A program made the position numbers and the translations under genes. This document shows, piece after piece, positions 1 to 10,343 of a stretch of 64,000 nucleotides of DNA. The notes under the pieces are model-generated. The model saw only the letters and a program-made list of their open reading frames with translations, had not been told where the DNA came from and ran no database searches. Each line of letters begins with the position of its first letter. The first letter of the stretch is position 1. Origin of the DNA: Conchocele bisecta (taxonomy: Eukaryota > Mollusca > Bivalvia > Lucinida > Thyasiridae); assembly GCA_029237695.1 (NCBI GenBank), contig CM055278.1:71353188-71417187 (forward strand). Reading direction: 5' to 3'.

Positions 1-180
1 CACAGTTGCGTACATCCGAAATATTGAATGTTATTGTGCATATTAAATCAGAACATCAACATTAATTTTGTTATTTTATTAAGTCATAAAACGTTTTAAG
101 TTGTTTCATTGATTATAATTAAAACGCACGTGCGGGTGATTACACGTGAGATAGAAGCGCCATCTGCTAGAACCTACCGT

Positions 181-758
181 CTGTTTCACGAAAGCTGCCC
201 AAATTTTACGGCTATATAAACAATTCAAAAACAAGATGTCTTTTGATAATATTAAATTAAAGGAAAAATTAAGAATGAGCCTTCTTTTTATTTCGTGAAA
301 TTTGGTCAAATATTGATTTTATTGCGAAAACAAAATTTCCCCATGTTAAATCCCCATAGACATCTTCACAATGTTAAATCCCCCTAGACATCTTCACGGA
401 GTGAAGATGTCTATGGGGATTTAACATGGGGAAATTTTTTGAATTTTAGAAATACTGGACCGATTTTTAAAATTTAACTTTTGTTTTCTTAGTAAGATCA
501 TATCCAAGCTATCTAGCTAGCTTTCGGAGTCAATTTCCAAAAATTTTCGTTTTTGATCACACTCCTTTACCTCGTTTTCCCCCATGTTAAATTCCCATAG
601 AGAAATCAATTTTTCGTAATAAAACCAATATTTGACCGAATTTCACGAAATAAAAAGAAGGCTCATTCTTAAATTTTCCTTTAATTTAATATTATCGAAA
701 ATAATATTGTTTTTTAAATATAGCCGAAAAATTTGGGCAGCTTTCGTGAAACAGACAA
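181..758. repeat. Long fold-back repeat with inner hairpin
   Basis: The segment at 181-330 is repeated in inverted orientation at about 605-758; both contain the CTGCCCAAATTTT block and the GGCTCATTCTTAA block. Between them, 335-438 forms its own hairpin whose left arm is partly duplicated (a second copy at about 370-397). The peptide-like readings on both strands are mirror copies of the same repeat, not genes. No terminal duplication was found. Confidence 0.75.
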
Positions 759-775
759 TAATTGACCCATGCATG

Positions 776-836
776 CACAGTGAAACATCTCTAAACCGGA
801 CATCCATGGTGTCCGTTTTAGAGAGGTTCCACTGTA
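776..836. mobile_element. CAGTG hairpin (pogo-like MITE)
   Basis: A 60-bp near-palindrome with ends ACAGTGAAACATCTC and GAGAGGTTCCACTGT. CAGTG ends with neighbouring TA are usual for pogo/Tigger and Tc1-mariner derivatives. It is one of about ten such hairpins or half-hairpins in the window; it carries no coding capacity. Confidence 0.7.
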
Positions 837-1473
837 AAATAGACGGATGACTATTTTTTGTATAGTTTTTAATGTCTAACTTGTTTTGTTAGTTACATAA
901 TTTCCAAGTCGTCTAGCTAGGGTTCCGAGTGAATTTCCATTGTTAGACTCTCATCATCAGCTCCTGTTTTTATTGGATGAAATTCATCCAATAAAAAAAT
1001 TGGGTAGGGTGACTTTTTCGTTATTGATGAAAGAGTACTGCCATTTAAATACGTTTGTATTTAACAGGTAAAAGAATGTCGGCAGCAAAACGTGGAAATG
1101 GCAGTAATGTATTAATTGATATGGTTTTGTTTGAAATACGGTTTCTTACATTACATCAACTACATGTATGGTTAATATGGTTAATATATGTTGTTTTGTT
1201 TAAAATATGATTACTACATGCAGTAATTTATATTGTATAGTTTGTAATATTTGTATTTGGTTTATTTGACATATTAATAATGTGTTGTATAGACAATGAT
1301 TGTTTTTTATGATTAATATGGATAATTAATAATGTTGTGTTTTTTTTGGAATATGATTAAGTAATATACTAATAATTTAATATAGTATGGTAAATTAATA
1401 TTGTTTTATGGAAACACGGTTACGGTTGAGTTTAAACAGTATTTGATTTCATTTGGATAACCACATGTCATAT
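837..1473. other. AT-rich stretch, no gene seen
   Basis: Very AT-rich, with TTAATATG-like runs between 1140 and 1400. It holds one short perfect palindrome at about 967-995 (TTTTATTGGATGAA and its inverse). No coding frame, repeat family or RNA could be recognised. Confidence 0.6.
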
Positions 1474-1737
1474 ACATGTATACTGCCCTCCCAAGTCAAA
1501 CTGCAGTATCTGTTAAACTACAGTATCTGCACTATGATGCTATGCTGACCCTGTGCAACCATCCCCAGGTCAAACTGCAGTATCTGTTAAACTGCAATAT
1601 CTGCACTATGATGCTATGCTGACCCTGTGCAATCATCCCCACCTGGGGATGATTGCACAAGGTCAGCATAGCATCAACGTGCAGATACTGCAGTTTAACA
1701 GATACTACAGTTTGACTTGGGAGGGCAGTATACATGT
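1474..1737. repeat. Inverted repeat with one arm duplicated
   Basis: Two direct copies of a segment starting TCAAACTGCAGTATCTG and ending GACCCTGTGCAA (1497-1557 and 1568-1631) are followed by one inverted copy (about 1640-1725). The outer ends TACATGTATACTGCCCTCCC and their inverse close the palindrome. The architecture is arm, arm, inverted arm. Readings in this stretch are repeat-derived. Confidence 0.8.
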
Positions 1738-1774
1738 ACACATTTGAGGATCGAGGGGAAAGCAAACATGCTTG

Positions 1775-1851
1775 TACAGTGGAACCTCTCTCAACCGGAC
1801 ACCCTGGGAGGTCCACATGGTGTCCAGTTTAGAGAGGTTTCATTAAAATTC
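1775..1851. mobile_element. CAGTG hairpin (pogo-like MITE)
   Basis: Begins TACAGTGGAACCTCTC and ends with the inverse TTTAGAGAGGTTTCA; the middle CCCTGGGAGGTCC is itself near-palindromic. TA precedes the left end. A further right half-end (AAAGAGGTTGCACTGTA) lies at about 1946-1972. Confidence 0.75.
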
Positions 1852-2017
1852 AACACTGTGAGCGCTCCAAGACATGCGTGTATGTGCTCTGCAAGAATAC
1901 GTGCATTGTCAACATCAACATTGAACCCATTTATGCTATTGGGATGTACGGATTAAAGAGGTTGCACTGTACAATACCGGTTTCCTAAAAGACAGAAAGC
2001 GGCTACGGTTTGTTTGC

Positions 2018-2407
2018 TACGGAAGCCCTGGAGGGACATTTAAATATTATATATTATTACTTACTATTTAAATATAAGTAATAATATATAATATTTAAAT
2101 ATTAATTAATAATATTTAAATAGTAAGTAATAATATATAATATTTAAATGTCCCTCCGGGGCTTCCGTATTACGTATTTAAATGTCCTTTACTAATATTT
2201 AAATAGTAAGTAATAATGTATAATATGTATATGTCCCTCCAGGGCTTCCGTATTCCGTATTAAGTAATAATATATAATATTTAAATATTAATTAATAATA
2301 TTTAAATAGTATATAAATAGTATATATAATATTTAAATGTCCATTACTAATATTTAAATAGTAAGTAATAATATATAATATTTAAATGTCCCTCCAGGGC
2401 TTCCGTA
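2018..2407. mobile_element. TACGG fold-back array, copy 1
   Basis: Left end TACGGAAGCCCTGGAGGGAC and right end its inverse, 390 bp apart, enclose an almost pure A+T interior made of repeated palindromic TAATATATAATATTTAAAT blocks in both orientations. Two more inverse ends lie inside (about 2133-2170 and 2228-2256), so it is compound. The 6-bp GTTTGC occurs directly outside both ends (2012-2017 and 2408-2413), as expected for a target duplication. The same end sequence bounds quite different interiors at 34987-35379, 62001 and 50330. No coding capacity; family unknown to me. Confidence 0.75.
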
Positions 2408-2621
2408 GTTTGCTGTGACTCGGAGTAATGGGTACGCGTAATGTGCGGTTACTGACCTCTGCCAAAGGTCATTCACGGCAGTTCAAAGTTGAATAATGTA
2501 TTCATACGCATTGTCCGTATTGTCCGGCTACATGTTGATTTTTGACGACTAACACAACAAAGGCCAACCGCAGAGAAAGATAATGGAAAGTAAGTGCAAC
2601 GCCTGTGACACTGTATACATA

Positions 2622-2926
2622 GATAATAGTAGGTTAGTGCCGTGAATGGGAAAACATATATGGCAAGGCTTAGCAAACGGGATGGGCGAGGCTCTGCCGA
2701 GCACTTCCCGTTTCCGTGCCGCGCCATATATTGTTTTCCACTGACGGCACTAACCTACTATTCAATTTATCCCGTCAACACATGCAAATGGCTTTAAAAT
2801 GCAAAAACAAATAACCCCAGCCACCGCACATATTCATACGCAGTGATTAGGTCGTATTGACAGGATATCAAAAATGATTCACAGCACCGTATTTCACGGC
2901 ACAGACGCACTGTGTTGACGGGATTA
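2622..2926 (-). mobile_element. TTATCCC two-hairpin element
   Basis: Reverse copy of an element also at 35683-35946 and 55842-56143. One module is a hairpin built from AGTAGGTTAGTGCCGTGAA and its inverse, enclosing GGATGGGCGAGGCTCTGCCG. The other is bounded by TTATCCCGTCAACAC and its inverse. It abuts the GAATGAATGG element without a gap. Non-coding. Confidence 0.75.
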
Positions 2927-3335
2927 ATACACAATAATTCCAGCACAAAAATATTTACACAATTCCCTAACATTTGATTGGTCCGTTGCAAGTCTCCGTC
3001 CAAAATTTATATCCCAGTAAACTCCATGCCGAACTACTTACCGTAACCGTCAGGTGCAGTTAAAATAATTCTTAAGAAAACGGAAAATAAACACATTTTC
3101 TTGATGAATTTATTTCAAATGTTGGAATTATAAGGAATGAATGGCCTTTTTGTGGAATTTATCGGGGATATAAACTTGGAAAAGTCGCGGGAATACTGGA
3201 CGAGGCCTTCCAAAAAATTACAATTTTCGAAAAAAAATCAAAATTTTTTTTTTATCGCTTCGTCCAGTATTCCCGCGACTTTTCCAAGTTTATACCCCGA
3301 TAAATTCAAAAAGGCCATTCATTCCTATAAACAAT
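2927..3335. mobile_element. GAATGAATGG element, copy 1
   Basis: Matches 47218-47575 in reverse orientation. The right half (3136-3335) is a hairpin with arms reading AATGAATGGCCTTTTTGTGG and CTTGGAAAAGTCGCGGGAAT. The left half shares TTCTTAAGAAAACGGAAAAT and the TTTGATTGGTCCGT region with the other copy. No coding capacity. Confidence 0.7.
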
Positions 3336-3375
3336 ACACTACCGCCTCCGCTAATCTTGCCAATACACTGATAAT
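3336..3375 (+). mobile_element. CCACC MITE, left end only
   Basis: Reads TACACTACCGCCTCCGCTAA followed by TCTTGCCAATA, the left terminus of the CCACC family, then breaks off into AT-rich sequence. Confidence 0.55.
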
Positions 3376-3626
3376 TTTATTTAATTAAACATACTTTAAT
3401 ACTGAGCTTGAAATAACGCAGCTTGGTTGGCTCACATTGTATTATTATCACAGAAGTCTATTTAGTATGTGTTTAGTCAACACATGGCGAAATAATCGCC
3501 GACACCACAATTGTGAAATCAATGACTACTAATACGGTCTGTTAAAGAATATTAAAGATGACGTAGTACCCATATTCAGCTATTTAAATATCGAGTGTCA
3601 GTAATTTTCAGATTCTTTTCTTAGAA

Positions 3627-3696
3627 ATTCTGCAAAAACCAGGAACCCACTTTTCCGAAACGTCGGAAAAGTGGGTTCCTGGTTTTCGCAGAATTG
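3627..3696. repeat. Perfect 30-bp-arm hairpin
   Basis: Arms reading CCAGGAACCCACTTTTCCG and its inverse are separated by only a few bases, giving a 70-bp cruciform-prone palindrome. No second copy was seen. Confidence 0.8.
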
Positions 3697-4515
3697 TTGA
3701 ACATATTGTATTATTGGGGAAACGTTATTATTGTCTTAGAAAGAAACCCGTTTTTGCTTTATGGATTAGCCAAACTAAATATCACGGGATTGCCAGTTTT
3801 ATATAGGTTCGAGTGAAACTCTATGTACATGTAAAGCCGTGAAGTCTGCGAAATAAACATGTCCATTTCATTGCGCATGGGCAAATGTTTTGGATATTTG
3901 GCAATGGCGGCTAACGACGGACAACGTTGGCGTGTCATATACAACATATACAATGTATATGGTAATGATTGAGAAGAAAGGAATTTGCCCGTGTGTTTTA
4001 TTATCACACTGTACCATTATTTGCCGCTTACATGAATAATAATTTGGGGATTTGCCGATAAACATCTAGATACGAAAAGTAATCCGCGCACGAGAAATAG
4101 TTCATTGTCTGCGCCTAGCAACGACGGAAGGGAAATGATTATCTTCACCGTTGTCGGAAACATTTGATCATATGATCAGTGTGTCAATAGAGAGGCTCGT
4201 ATTCAATAAACTGCGTCCTCAGAGAATGTAGACACTGCATACCATGAGTAGAACAGTGTTTCGTGGGGACTACGTTTTTTGGCGAAACGATAACGCCCAG
4301 TCTCGGTGCGATTCGGTTGATATATTTTCACTATAGACACATCCGTTTTATAGGCTGAAATACGAAAATGCGGCTACTAAAATGACAAAAGCAATATTGT
4401 GTCAGAGATCATATTTCAAACTAAAACTCCAATAAAATTCCATAAATCGTATTTTCGATGCGTACAAAGGGCAGGGCATTGAAAACTTGAGTAACGCGTT
4501 TATATGAATTGTACA
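3697..4515. other. No gene or repeat recognised
   Basis: The only feature I could pick out is the perfect 14-bp palindrome TGATCATATGATCA at 4165-4178. Open frames here are short and have no recognisable motif. Confidence 0.5.
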
Positions 4516-4734
4516 TACCAGTCTGCGTAAATCTTGAAAAACTCATCAACGTATCAGAACATCTACTGGCAATGCCAACTCGCAATCAATCAGTTTGATT
4601 GTCTGAGCCTGAGCTGTGTTACACAGCTCAGGCTCAGCCAATCAAGCTGCTTGACTTCAAGGACAGTACTCAAGTATTTCGAAATAAATAAGATGACAAG
4701 AAAAATTGCAAGAATGGCGCAGGCGGTAGTGTAT
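4516..4734 (+). mobile_element. CCACC MITE
   Basis: A 219-bp fold-back copy. The left side reads GCGTAAATCTTG, the centre is the palindrome GAGCCTGAGCTGTG with its inverse inside the larger TTGATTGGCTGAGCC pair, and the right end reads GCGCAGGCGGTAGTGTA. The family is non-coding and flanked by TA. Confidence 0.8.
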
Positions 4735-5063
4735 ATGAAAGCTGTGTTTACCGATGGTCTTTCCGAATTCTATAGCTTAAACGCCCGTTTTCAATTCATC
4801 ACGTGAAAGTTGTTTGATACCATCAATGCTTAATGTCATACGTTTTCTTCAAACGAATAGATGAGAATCCACTGCCTGAAGTATTGTGTATGAAGTGGTG
4901 TAATAATGCGCGCAACCGGGTGATTAATTGCAAGCCTGGCAAAGAAGAGGTAGTGGATAGATTTCAAATGCATTCAAAACGCACGGCATTTTAAGTATGA
5001 CTATTTGAAATGCATGCACAATCATGAAACATTATATAGAGTATCAATATACGTGGTGCATTA
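4735..5063. other. No gene or repeat recognised
   Basis: About 330 bp between a CCACC copy and a CTCCAG copy. TTTCAAATGCATTCA and TATTTGAAATGCATGCA near 4960-5020 give a weak local repeat; nothing else was found. Confidence 0.4.
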
Positions 5064-5459
5064 TTCATAAGCTTCGTATTTGCTTAAAGACCCAATTAAA
5101 ATTGCCAAAAAAACAACAATTGAAATCAGAAATAGCGGCTATTAAAAAGCAATCAAAGATGTGTGGTACCTTTACCATACTGCAGAAAATAATAAACGGA
5201 CCACAATTATAGCATATTTTTCTTATCTTCCATGAAAACACATCTTGGTATTTCATTAGAATTGTCTCCAAGGAGACAATTCTAATGAAATGCCAAGAAA
5301 TGTTTTCATTTCAAAGCAAACTATTCAGTAATTGCTGTCTGTTGATGTGTAAACAGTAGCGTGATTTTATTTTACCGAATACAAATTTTGAAATACCCAA
5401 TTGCTTCAGAAATGATGGAGTGACAATACTCAAATACTAATTCCTTATCTGGAGCCCTG
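5064..5459 (+). mobile_element. CTCCAG (hAT-like) element
   Basis: Right end TTCCTTATCTGGAGCCCTG is the inverse of the family terminus; the left end is decayed (CATAAGCTTCGTATTTGC). The centre is the palindrome CATCTTGGTATTTCATTAGA / TTGTCTCCAAGGAGACAA. Same subfamily as 32127, 37693 and 49636. Non-coding. Confidence 0.75.
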
Positions 5460-5487
5460 CATACGATACTATAGTTCATTGGTTAAT

Positions 5488-5665
5488 TTGTGTTTAACGG
5501 CCTACCAACAGCTATGGTCATTTAAGGCCTGGCAAACAGGTTCGATCCGACATTTAACCTGCTGCATTGGTGGGGGATCCCAAAATCAGAACGGGGGATA
5601 TACCTGAAATTATAATAACCTAACCTGGTGCCAGGTGCATACCATACCAAAAACACTTGGCCCCT
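5488..5665 (+). mobile_element. GTTTAAC SINE-like repeat
   Basis: Contains GTGTTTAACGGCCTACCAAC and, 60 bp on, GGTTCGATCC (5539-5548), which matches the pol III B-box consensus GGTTCGANNCC. The 3' part (ACCTAACCTGGTGCCAGGTG) is also found reversed at 23290-23510. I infer a tRNA-derived SINE; no clear A-box, poly-A tail or target duplication was found. Confidence 0.5.
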
Positions 5666-5754
5666 TCCCCTAAATCTAATTTATGTTTTAGTTATTGTAA
5701 GTACGATTACTTTTATAATGGGTATAACCAGATTCACCTCTCACATACAAGAAA

Positions 5755-5945
5755 GTCTAAGACGTACCTAATTAGGAGATAGTATCTCCTAATCAGGACT
5801 TACTATCTCCTAATTAGGAGTTATTATCTCCTAATTATGAGATAAAACATTTGTTAGCATTGACACAGATAGTAAGTACTAATTAGTATCTCCTAATTAG
5901 GAGATAAAAATATTTTAGTATTGGCCGCAGGACGTTTCCGTAGAT
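5755..5945. repeat. Palindromic CTCCTAATTAGGAG array
   Basis: The self-complementary block TATCTCCTAATTAGGAGATA recurs in both orientations about five times with small changes. The right border reads GGCCGCAGGACGTTTCCGTA, whose inverse starts TACGGAA like the TACGG family ends, but the rest of the terminus does not match, so kinship is only suggested. Confidence 0.65.
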
Positions 5946-6029
5946 ATATGTTAATGAGTGCGCGTGTTATATATTATTTATTGCCTATATGTAGTGCATC
6001 GTTCGAATTCGTAGTTTCGTCTATTTACT

Positions 6030-6326
6030 CAGTAGCCGATTTCACCAACATTGCAAAGTATACTTTTCTAGCAAAGTATACTTTGAGGGAGTAATCATTT
6101 ATTTTTCCCGAAATGTATTATTTCATATAGAACTAACGACTGCACATATTTGATGATTACAAGTATGCAGAATTATAATACTGAATTTATTACATTATCA
6201 CAGCCAAAATGGCTGTGATAATGTAATACATTCAGTATAATAAAAATTAATAAATTTACATGTATCCTTAAATTGAAAATGTCTCCCTCAAAGTATACTT
6301 TGCAATGTTGGTGAACTAGGCTACTG
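6030..6326. mobile_element. CACCAAC fold-back MITE, copy 1
   Basis: Terminal inverted repeats CAGTAGCC...TTCACCAACATTGC with the adjoining AAAGTATACTTTGAGGGA. The centre is a near-perfect palindrome on TTACATTATCACAGCC. The 297 bp have no coding frame of note. A second, right-truncated copy is at 11018. Confidence 0.75.
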
Positions 6327-6356
6327 GTCAGATACACATGGCAACACGAGGTATAA

Positions 6357-6437
6357 TACACAACCGTCTGCGTTAAACGTGCCCAGATGTCAACGTTTCT
6401 GAACATCTATTGGCAATCTCAACTCACAATCAAGTAC
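6357..6437 (+). mobile_element. CCACC MITE, left part
   Basis: CACAACCGTCTGCGTTAAAC then GATGTCAACGTTTCTGAACA: the first 80 bp of the family, lost after CACAATCAAGTACAG. Confidence 0.65.
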
Positions 6438-7049
6438 AGTATATCCCAACGAGCCGCGTTGACAAGAATCGAATTTCACGACGTGTTGCCATCAACATAT
6501 GCAAGATCCATTGAAAGATAAAATAATTATAATTTGAAAATAACATAATGGCGGAAATGAAATGTAAAATATATACAATGTATACAGCGAAGTAAGTAAA
6601 TCAGATATTGGCAAGCAAATAAATTAATATTTTACCATACAGACAATCAGTAAATACAAAAAAAGTATACATTTGATAATTCATATGCTATATGGTGTAA
6701 GGATATACATAATAAAAACAAATTTAATTCAATACACATCCGGAGTTGATATTTATTTTTGAGAAAATAACAATGGTGAACAAATATTTAAATAATTGTG
6801 CTATTGACATGATAAACAAAAATCGTAAACTGTATGACCACAGTATGAGAAAGAGAACACCATAATTCATTGGTTTTATTAATATATTGTAATTATTTAA
6901 TGATATTCAGCAACACAATATGACGAATTCCTGTATGGTGATTTAGATATGTGTGCCGTGACTCCAGTAATGGGGCTTGTGGAAGTTTTGACCAGTGTAG
7001 ATCACGATCAAATAGAGCACTCATGTAACCTGATAGCGATCAATGAAAG
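6438..7049. other. AT-rich stretch, no gene seen
   Basis: Over 600 bp rich in A+T runs (for example around 6590-6720). No motif, repeat family or splice-bounded frame could be recognised. Confidence 0.5.
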
Positions 7050-7246
7050 GTTCGACCATGTCCAGCCGTGGGTAAAAGTTTGCCGTGGCACTCGGGAACT
7101 GTTTGAACCTATAGGCCGTAGGCCGCGGGTTCAAACAGTTCTCGAGTGCCACGGCAAACTTTTACCCGCGGCTCTACGGCCTATGGGTTCAAACAGTTCC
7201 CGAGTGCCACGGCAAACTTTTACCCGCGGCTGGACATGGTCGAACG
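7050..7246. repeat. GC-rich palindrome, arm partly duplicated
   Basis: Outer arms GGTTCGACCATGTCCAGCCG and inverse. Inside, GTTCAAACAGTT...CGAGTGCCACGGCAAACTTT occurs twice in one orientation and once inverted, so the order is inverted arm, partial arm, arm. The GC content is well above the surroundings. The long frame across it is generated by the palindrome and has no family resemblance. Confidence 0.8.
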
Positions 7247-7451
7247 TTATTGTTACAGTTCTGTCGGAAATATCGTGTAATTTGAACATTTATTCAGTAC
7301 TCCCGGTACTTTGATAATCTGCTCCAATCAAACAGCTAATGTACACATACATATTCCGGGGCCGCAGTACACGTCGCGTGATGCAGCCGCATCAATTTCA
7401 AAATGTCAGTAGAACCGTTGTGAACTGGTCTGGTGACGTAATGGCGCGTTC

Positions 7452-7491
<40 letters not shown>
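7452..7491. repeat. TAA microsatellite
   Basis: About 13 uninterrupted TAA/AAT triplets. Confidence 0.95.
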
Positions 7492-8389
7492 CGTTTATTC
7501 ACATGACATGACAACATGAGGTATACAACATCATAGTAGGATGACACAATGGCGATACATGTAACAATCAAAATGCATTATCTACCTTACATGTACATGT
7601 ACAATTTCTTAATATACTTATAGATTATTTTTGACAAGATAATGCATTACAATTGTGTATTAATGAGCACTGGAAGATAATTAGAAACCACACAGCGCTT
7701 ACTATAGGGAGGACACTGTTCATTCGTTAAAGAGACATTCTTATATGGCTTAGTCCCAGATCGGTCTGAGAATCACGCGTTCCAGTCGTGTGTAATCGGT
7801 GTTTGCAACTGGGATTTCATAAGTTGCGTAATTTACGGTAAATGAATTAGCAACACCATGACAATTCCGCCTCCGAGCGTCGCCGGAGACGGGACTACGG
7901 TGTTGCATGCCTGTTTTACCTTAGTCTAAGAGTCGCACCGTTTGCCTCATAATGCGAACTAGTTCTATTAACGTCATGAGACACATGCATTACGTAGGTG
8001 TTGGCTTGACCCCGAAATAAGCATTGTCTACAGCGATGGGCAAGCAGCACGCGCTGTACGTTTGAACACGGCTGTGAGCGGTGTCGAACAAACATGTAAA
8101 AACAATATGTCCATTGTACCAGTCACAGTCACATTTCAATAGCGGTCGATGATCAGGGGCCACACTGGTCAACATTATATAAAGCCCGTGTTGACATGCA
8201 CTACATATTGTATATACGTTACCCCTTAAAGTAAATACAACATTGAATCACCTGACCCCAAATGGACGGGTCAAGTATTTGGTCAACAATACATGTTTGT
8301 GTGGTAATGGCTTAATATTGTCATACTATTAATCCACAAATATTACTAGTGTTTACATTTAGTATTACATACATCTGTTCTAGCTTATT
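7492..8389. other. No gene or repeat recognised
   Basis: Nearly 900 bp of apparently single-copy sequence. Open frames do not exceed about 60 codons and show no motif. A short GC-rich patch lies at 7865-7900. Confidence 0.5.
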
Positions 8390-8874
8390 AAGAATCGAAA
8401 CGCCAACTTTTAAAGGTACATGCCCACTCAGTAGGCACAAACTGTCTGGCAAAATAAACATTAATTCACCATTACCCCACGTATTAATTGGCATTATACA
8501 TTTTATATCAGACGTAACTTTCCACACTGATATCAGGGGCGATAACTTTAACGGATATTACTTTTATCCTCTGTATTTATTGTTTGATGTGCAATGATCA
8601 TACTTTATAATCTGTCGAAAATATTATGTGTTCAGGTGACACATTTAATTAGTATAAATAATTAAAAAAAATAGTATGCCCCATTTGCATAGGAAAATAG
8701 CCTGATACCACGCGTCACTATCATTAAAATAAATATTATTACTGTATAGCGGGCACTCGTAATTTTTAGAACTGGTGGAATAGTGACACAGTTGTACACT
8801 TATTAAATTCCTATAAAGAACAGTTTGTGCCTACTGAGTGGGCATGTTGTACCTTTAAGAATCGAAACGCCAAC
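8390..8874 (+). mobile_element. AAAGGTAC element between 18-bp direct repeats
   Basis: The 18-mer AAGAATCGAAACGCCAAC occurs at 8390-8407 and again at 8857-8874. Between them lies a 449-bp unit with inverted ends AAAGGTAC...ATGCCCACTCAG, then TAGGCACAAACTGT. A reverse copy of the unit is at 44040-44540 and lacks the 18-mer, which argues that the 18-mer is target sequence. The interior is AT-rich and non-coding. An 18-bp duplication is long for a cut-and-paste transposon. Confidence 0.7.
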
Positions 8875-9165
8875 ATGTAAACGTCTTGTGTGTCTATAAA
8901 GTTTTAAGAATAACATAACCAAGGTCAATTTATATTAACAATTGAAAATTCCAATACGGGCAAACAAGTTCTCTATGGTGTGTTTAATCAACCAAGCAAT
9001 GCTAATACTGACAATTTAATAGAACTTCAGTATCACATACGAAATGGATATTCTAGTTGTACCCTTTCAAACAACATGTGCAAACACTAGATCCACATGG
9101 GCCGGCTTCCAAAAGAGACACGCATTTTGATAAATGAATAATCCTACCCTCCGAACCAAACGTCA

Positions 9166-9240
9166 GCATGTACAAACACTGTAGATCCAGATGAGCCGGC
9201 TCGTAACGAGCCGTCTCATCCGGATCTGCAGTATTTGTCA
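9166..9240. repeat. GAGCCGGCTCGTAACGAG hairpin
   Basis: GATGAGCCGGCTCGTAACGA is the first half of a palindrome flanked by GTAGATCCA and GGATCTGCA. Similar hairpins are at 34290-34366 and, half only, 44886-44945. The flanks resemble the GGCTG family (AGATCCAGAT, GGATCTGCA), so it may be a diverged member. Confidence 0.6.
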
Positions 9241-9241
9241 G

Positions 9242-9420
9242 TACAGTCAAACCTGTGAACAAAGGCTAACCATGGGAAGAGAAAAATCTGGCCTTTGTTC
9301 ACATGTGGTCTTTGTTTACAGGTTAATTTACGTAGTAATTGAATAATTGGGAAATCGTGGCTGCTATAGACAGGTAATTGCTATTCGGAGGTGGCCTTTA
9401 GCAATGGTTTGACTACTGTA
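9242..9420. mobile_element. CAGTC pogo-like MITE
   Basis: Begins TACAGTCAAACCTGTGAACA and ends GGTTTGACTACTGTA; internal GGCCTTTGTTCACA pairs with the left side. Same element as 48351-48533, and both are bordered by TA. Non-coding. Confidence 0.75.
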
Positions 9421-9715
9421 TTCAATTAAAAAAGAGACGCATTTTCTCACTGATGGAATAGTCCACACATCAGCATGGACAAGTCAATTATGAATACGTA
9501 GGGGTGAATGGGTTTAATGCTCATTCTTATAGCAAATGCAATATTAATGTTTAATTCTGTTCCCACCTGCGATTTTTCACTCCATTTGATTTGTGTATCA
9601 TCATTCCAAAATCAAATAAATTTACGGCAACTGAGGATTTTGTTGTTCGCATCAAATATTTAAATGAATCTACTGTAAATGTATCAACGATTTCATGTCC
9701 GTGTGCTTTAAATGT

Positions 9716-10088
9716 GGATGGCTGAGGCTGGAGAAATGGGGCTAATGGGTTTGACAACCTGTGTATATCCAGATCAGCATGTGCATCCGCAGTCTGATCA
9801 GGATCTGCACTGTTCACCATTCCATCAATGAAACACCCGTCATGCTTCTAACAAGCACTATATATCATTGTTGTGCTAAACGAGTGTTTCATTTGACCAG
9901 GAGCTACACCGATCACAAATCCCATAAGCCACTTTTCTCCAGTCTCTGTCACATTCGCACAGTCTGATGAAGATATGTACTGTTTGCCATTCCATTCAAT
10001 GAAACATCTGCCATGCTTCTACCATTTGATCAGGAGCTACACTGGTCACATATCCCATAAGCCCCATTTCTCCAGTCACAGCCACATA
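9716..10088 (+). mobile_element. GGCTG repeat, compound copy
   Basis: Starts GGCTGAGGCTGGAGAAATGG and ends CCAGTCACAGCCACATA. The right half of the element is present twice (the CAATGAAACA...CATGCTTCTA block at about 9827 and 10000), indicating a partial tandem duplication. Frames such as SADPDQTAD come from the repeat, not from a gene. Confidence 0.75.
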
Positions 10089-10089
10089 T

Positions 10090-10343
10090 GAGACACGCCA
10101 TGATTTTGTACCTTCGGACATCTGCGTAATTTCATGAAATACATTTACAAAATCTAACGAATTTTCCATAAATTAAGTCAAAAGTTGACAAAAAATATCA
10201 GAGTACATGCGGAATTATATTCCGCATGTACTCTGAAATGTTTGTCAACTGTTAACGTCATTTACGGAAAATATTGTATATTTTGTAAATGTATTTCATG
10301 AAATTACGCAGATGTCCGAAGGTACAAACTCGCAAGGCGTCTC
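10090..10343. mobile_element. GAGACA fold-back MITE, best copy
   Basis: Ends GAGACACGCC...TTTTGTACCTTCGGACAT and their inverse enclose arms with ATTTCATGAAATACATTTAC and a central AGTACATGCGGAATTATATT palindrome. The 254-bp copy abuts the preceding GGCTG element. Others lie at 14128, 30213, 34444, 42004 and 56580. Confidence 0.8.

Noticed and set aside
6949..7314. A 121-codon plus-strand frame
   Set aside because: It spans a GC-rich palindrome with a duplicated arm; the repeated peptide (SSRVPRQTFTRG-like) mirrors the repeat structure.
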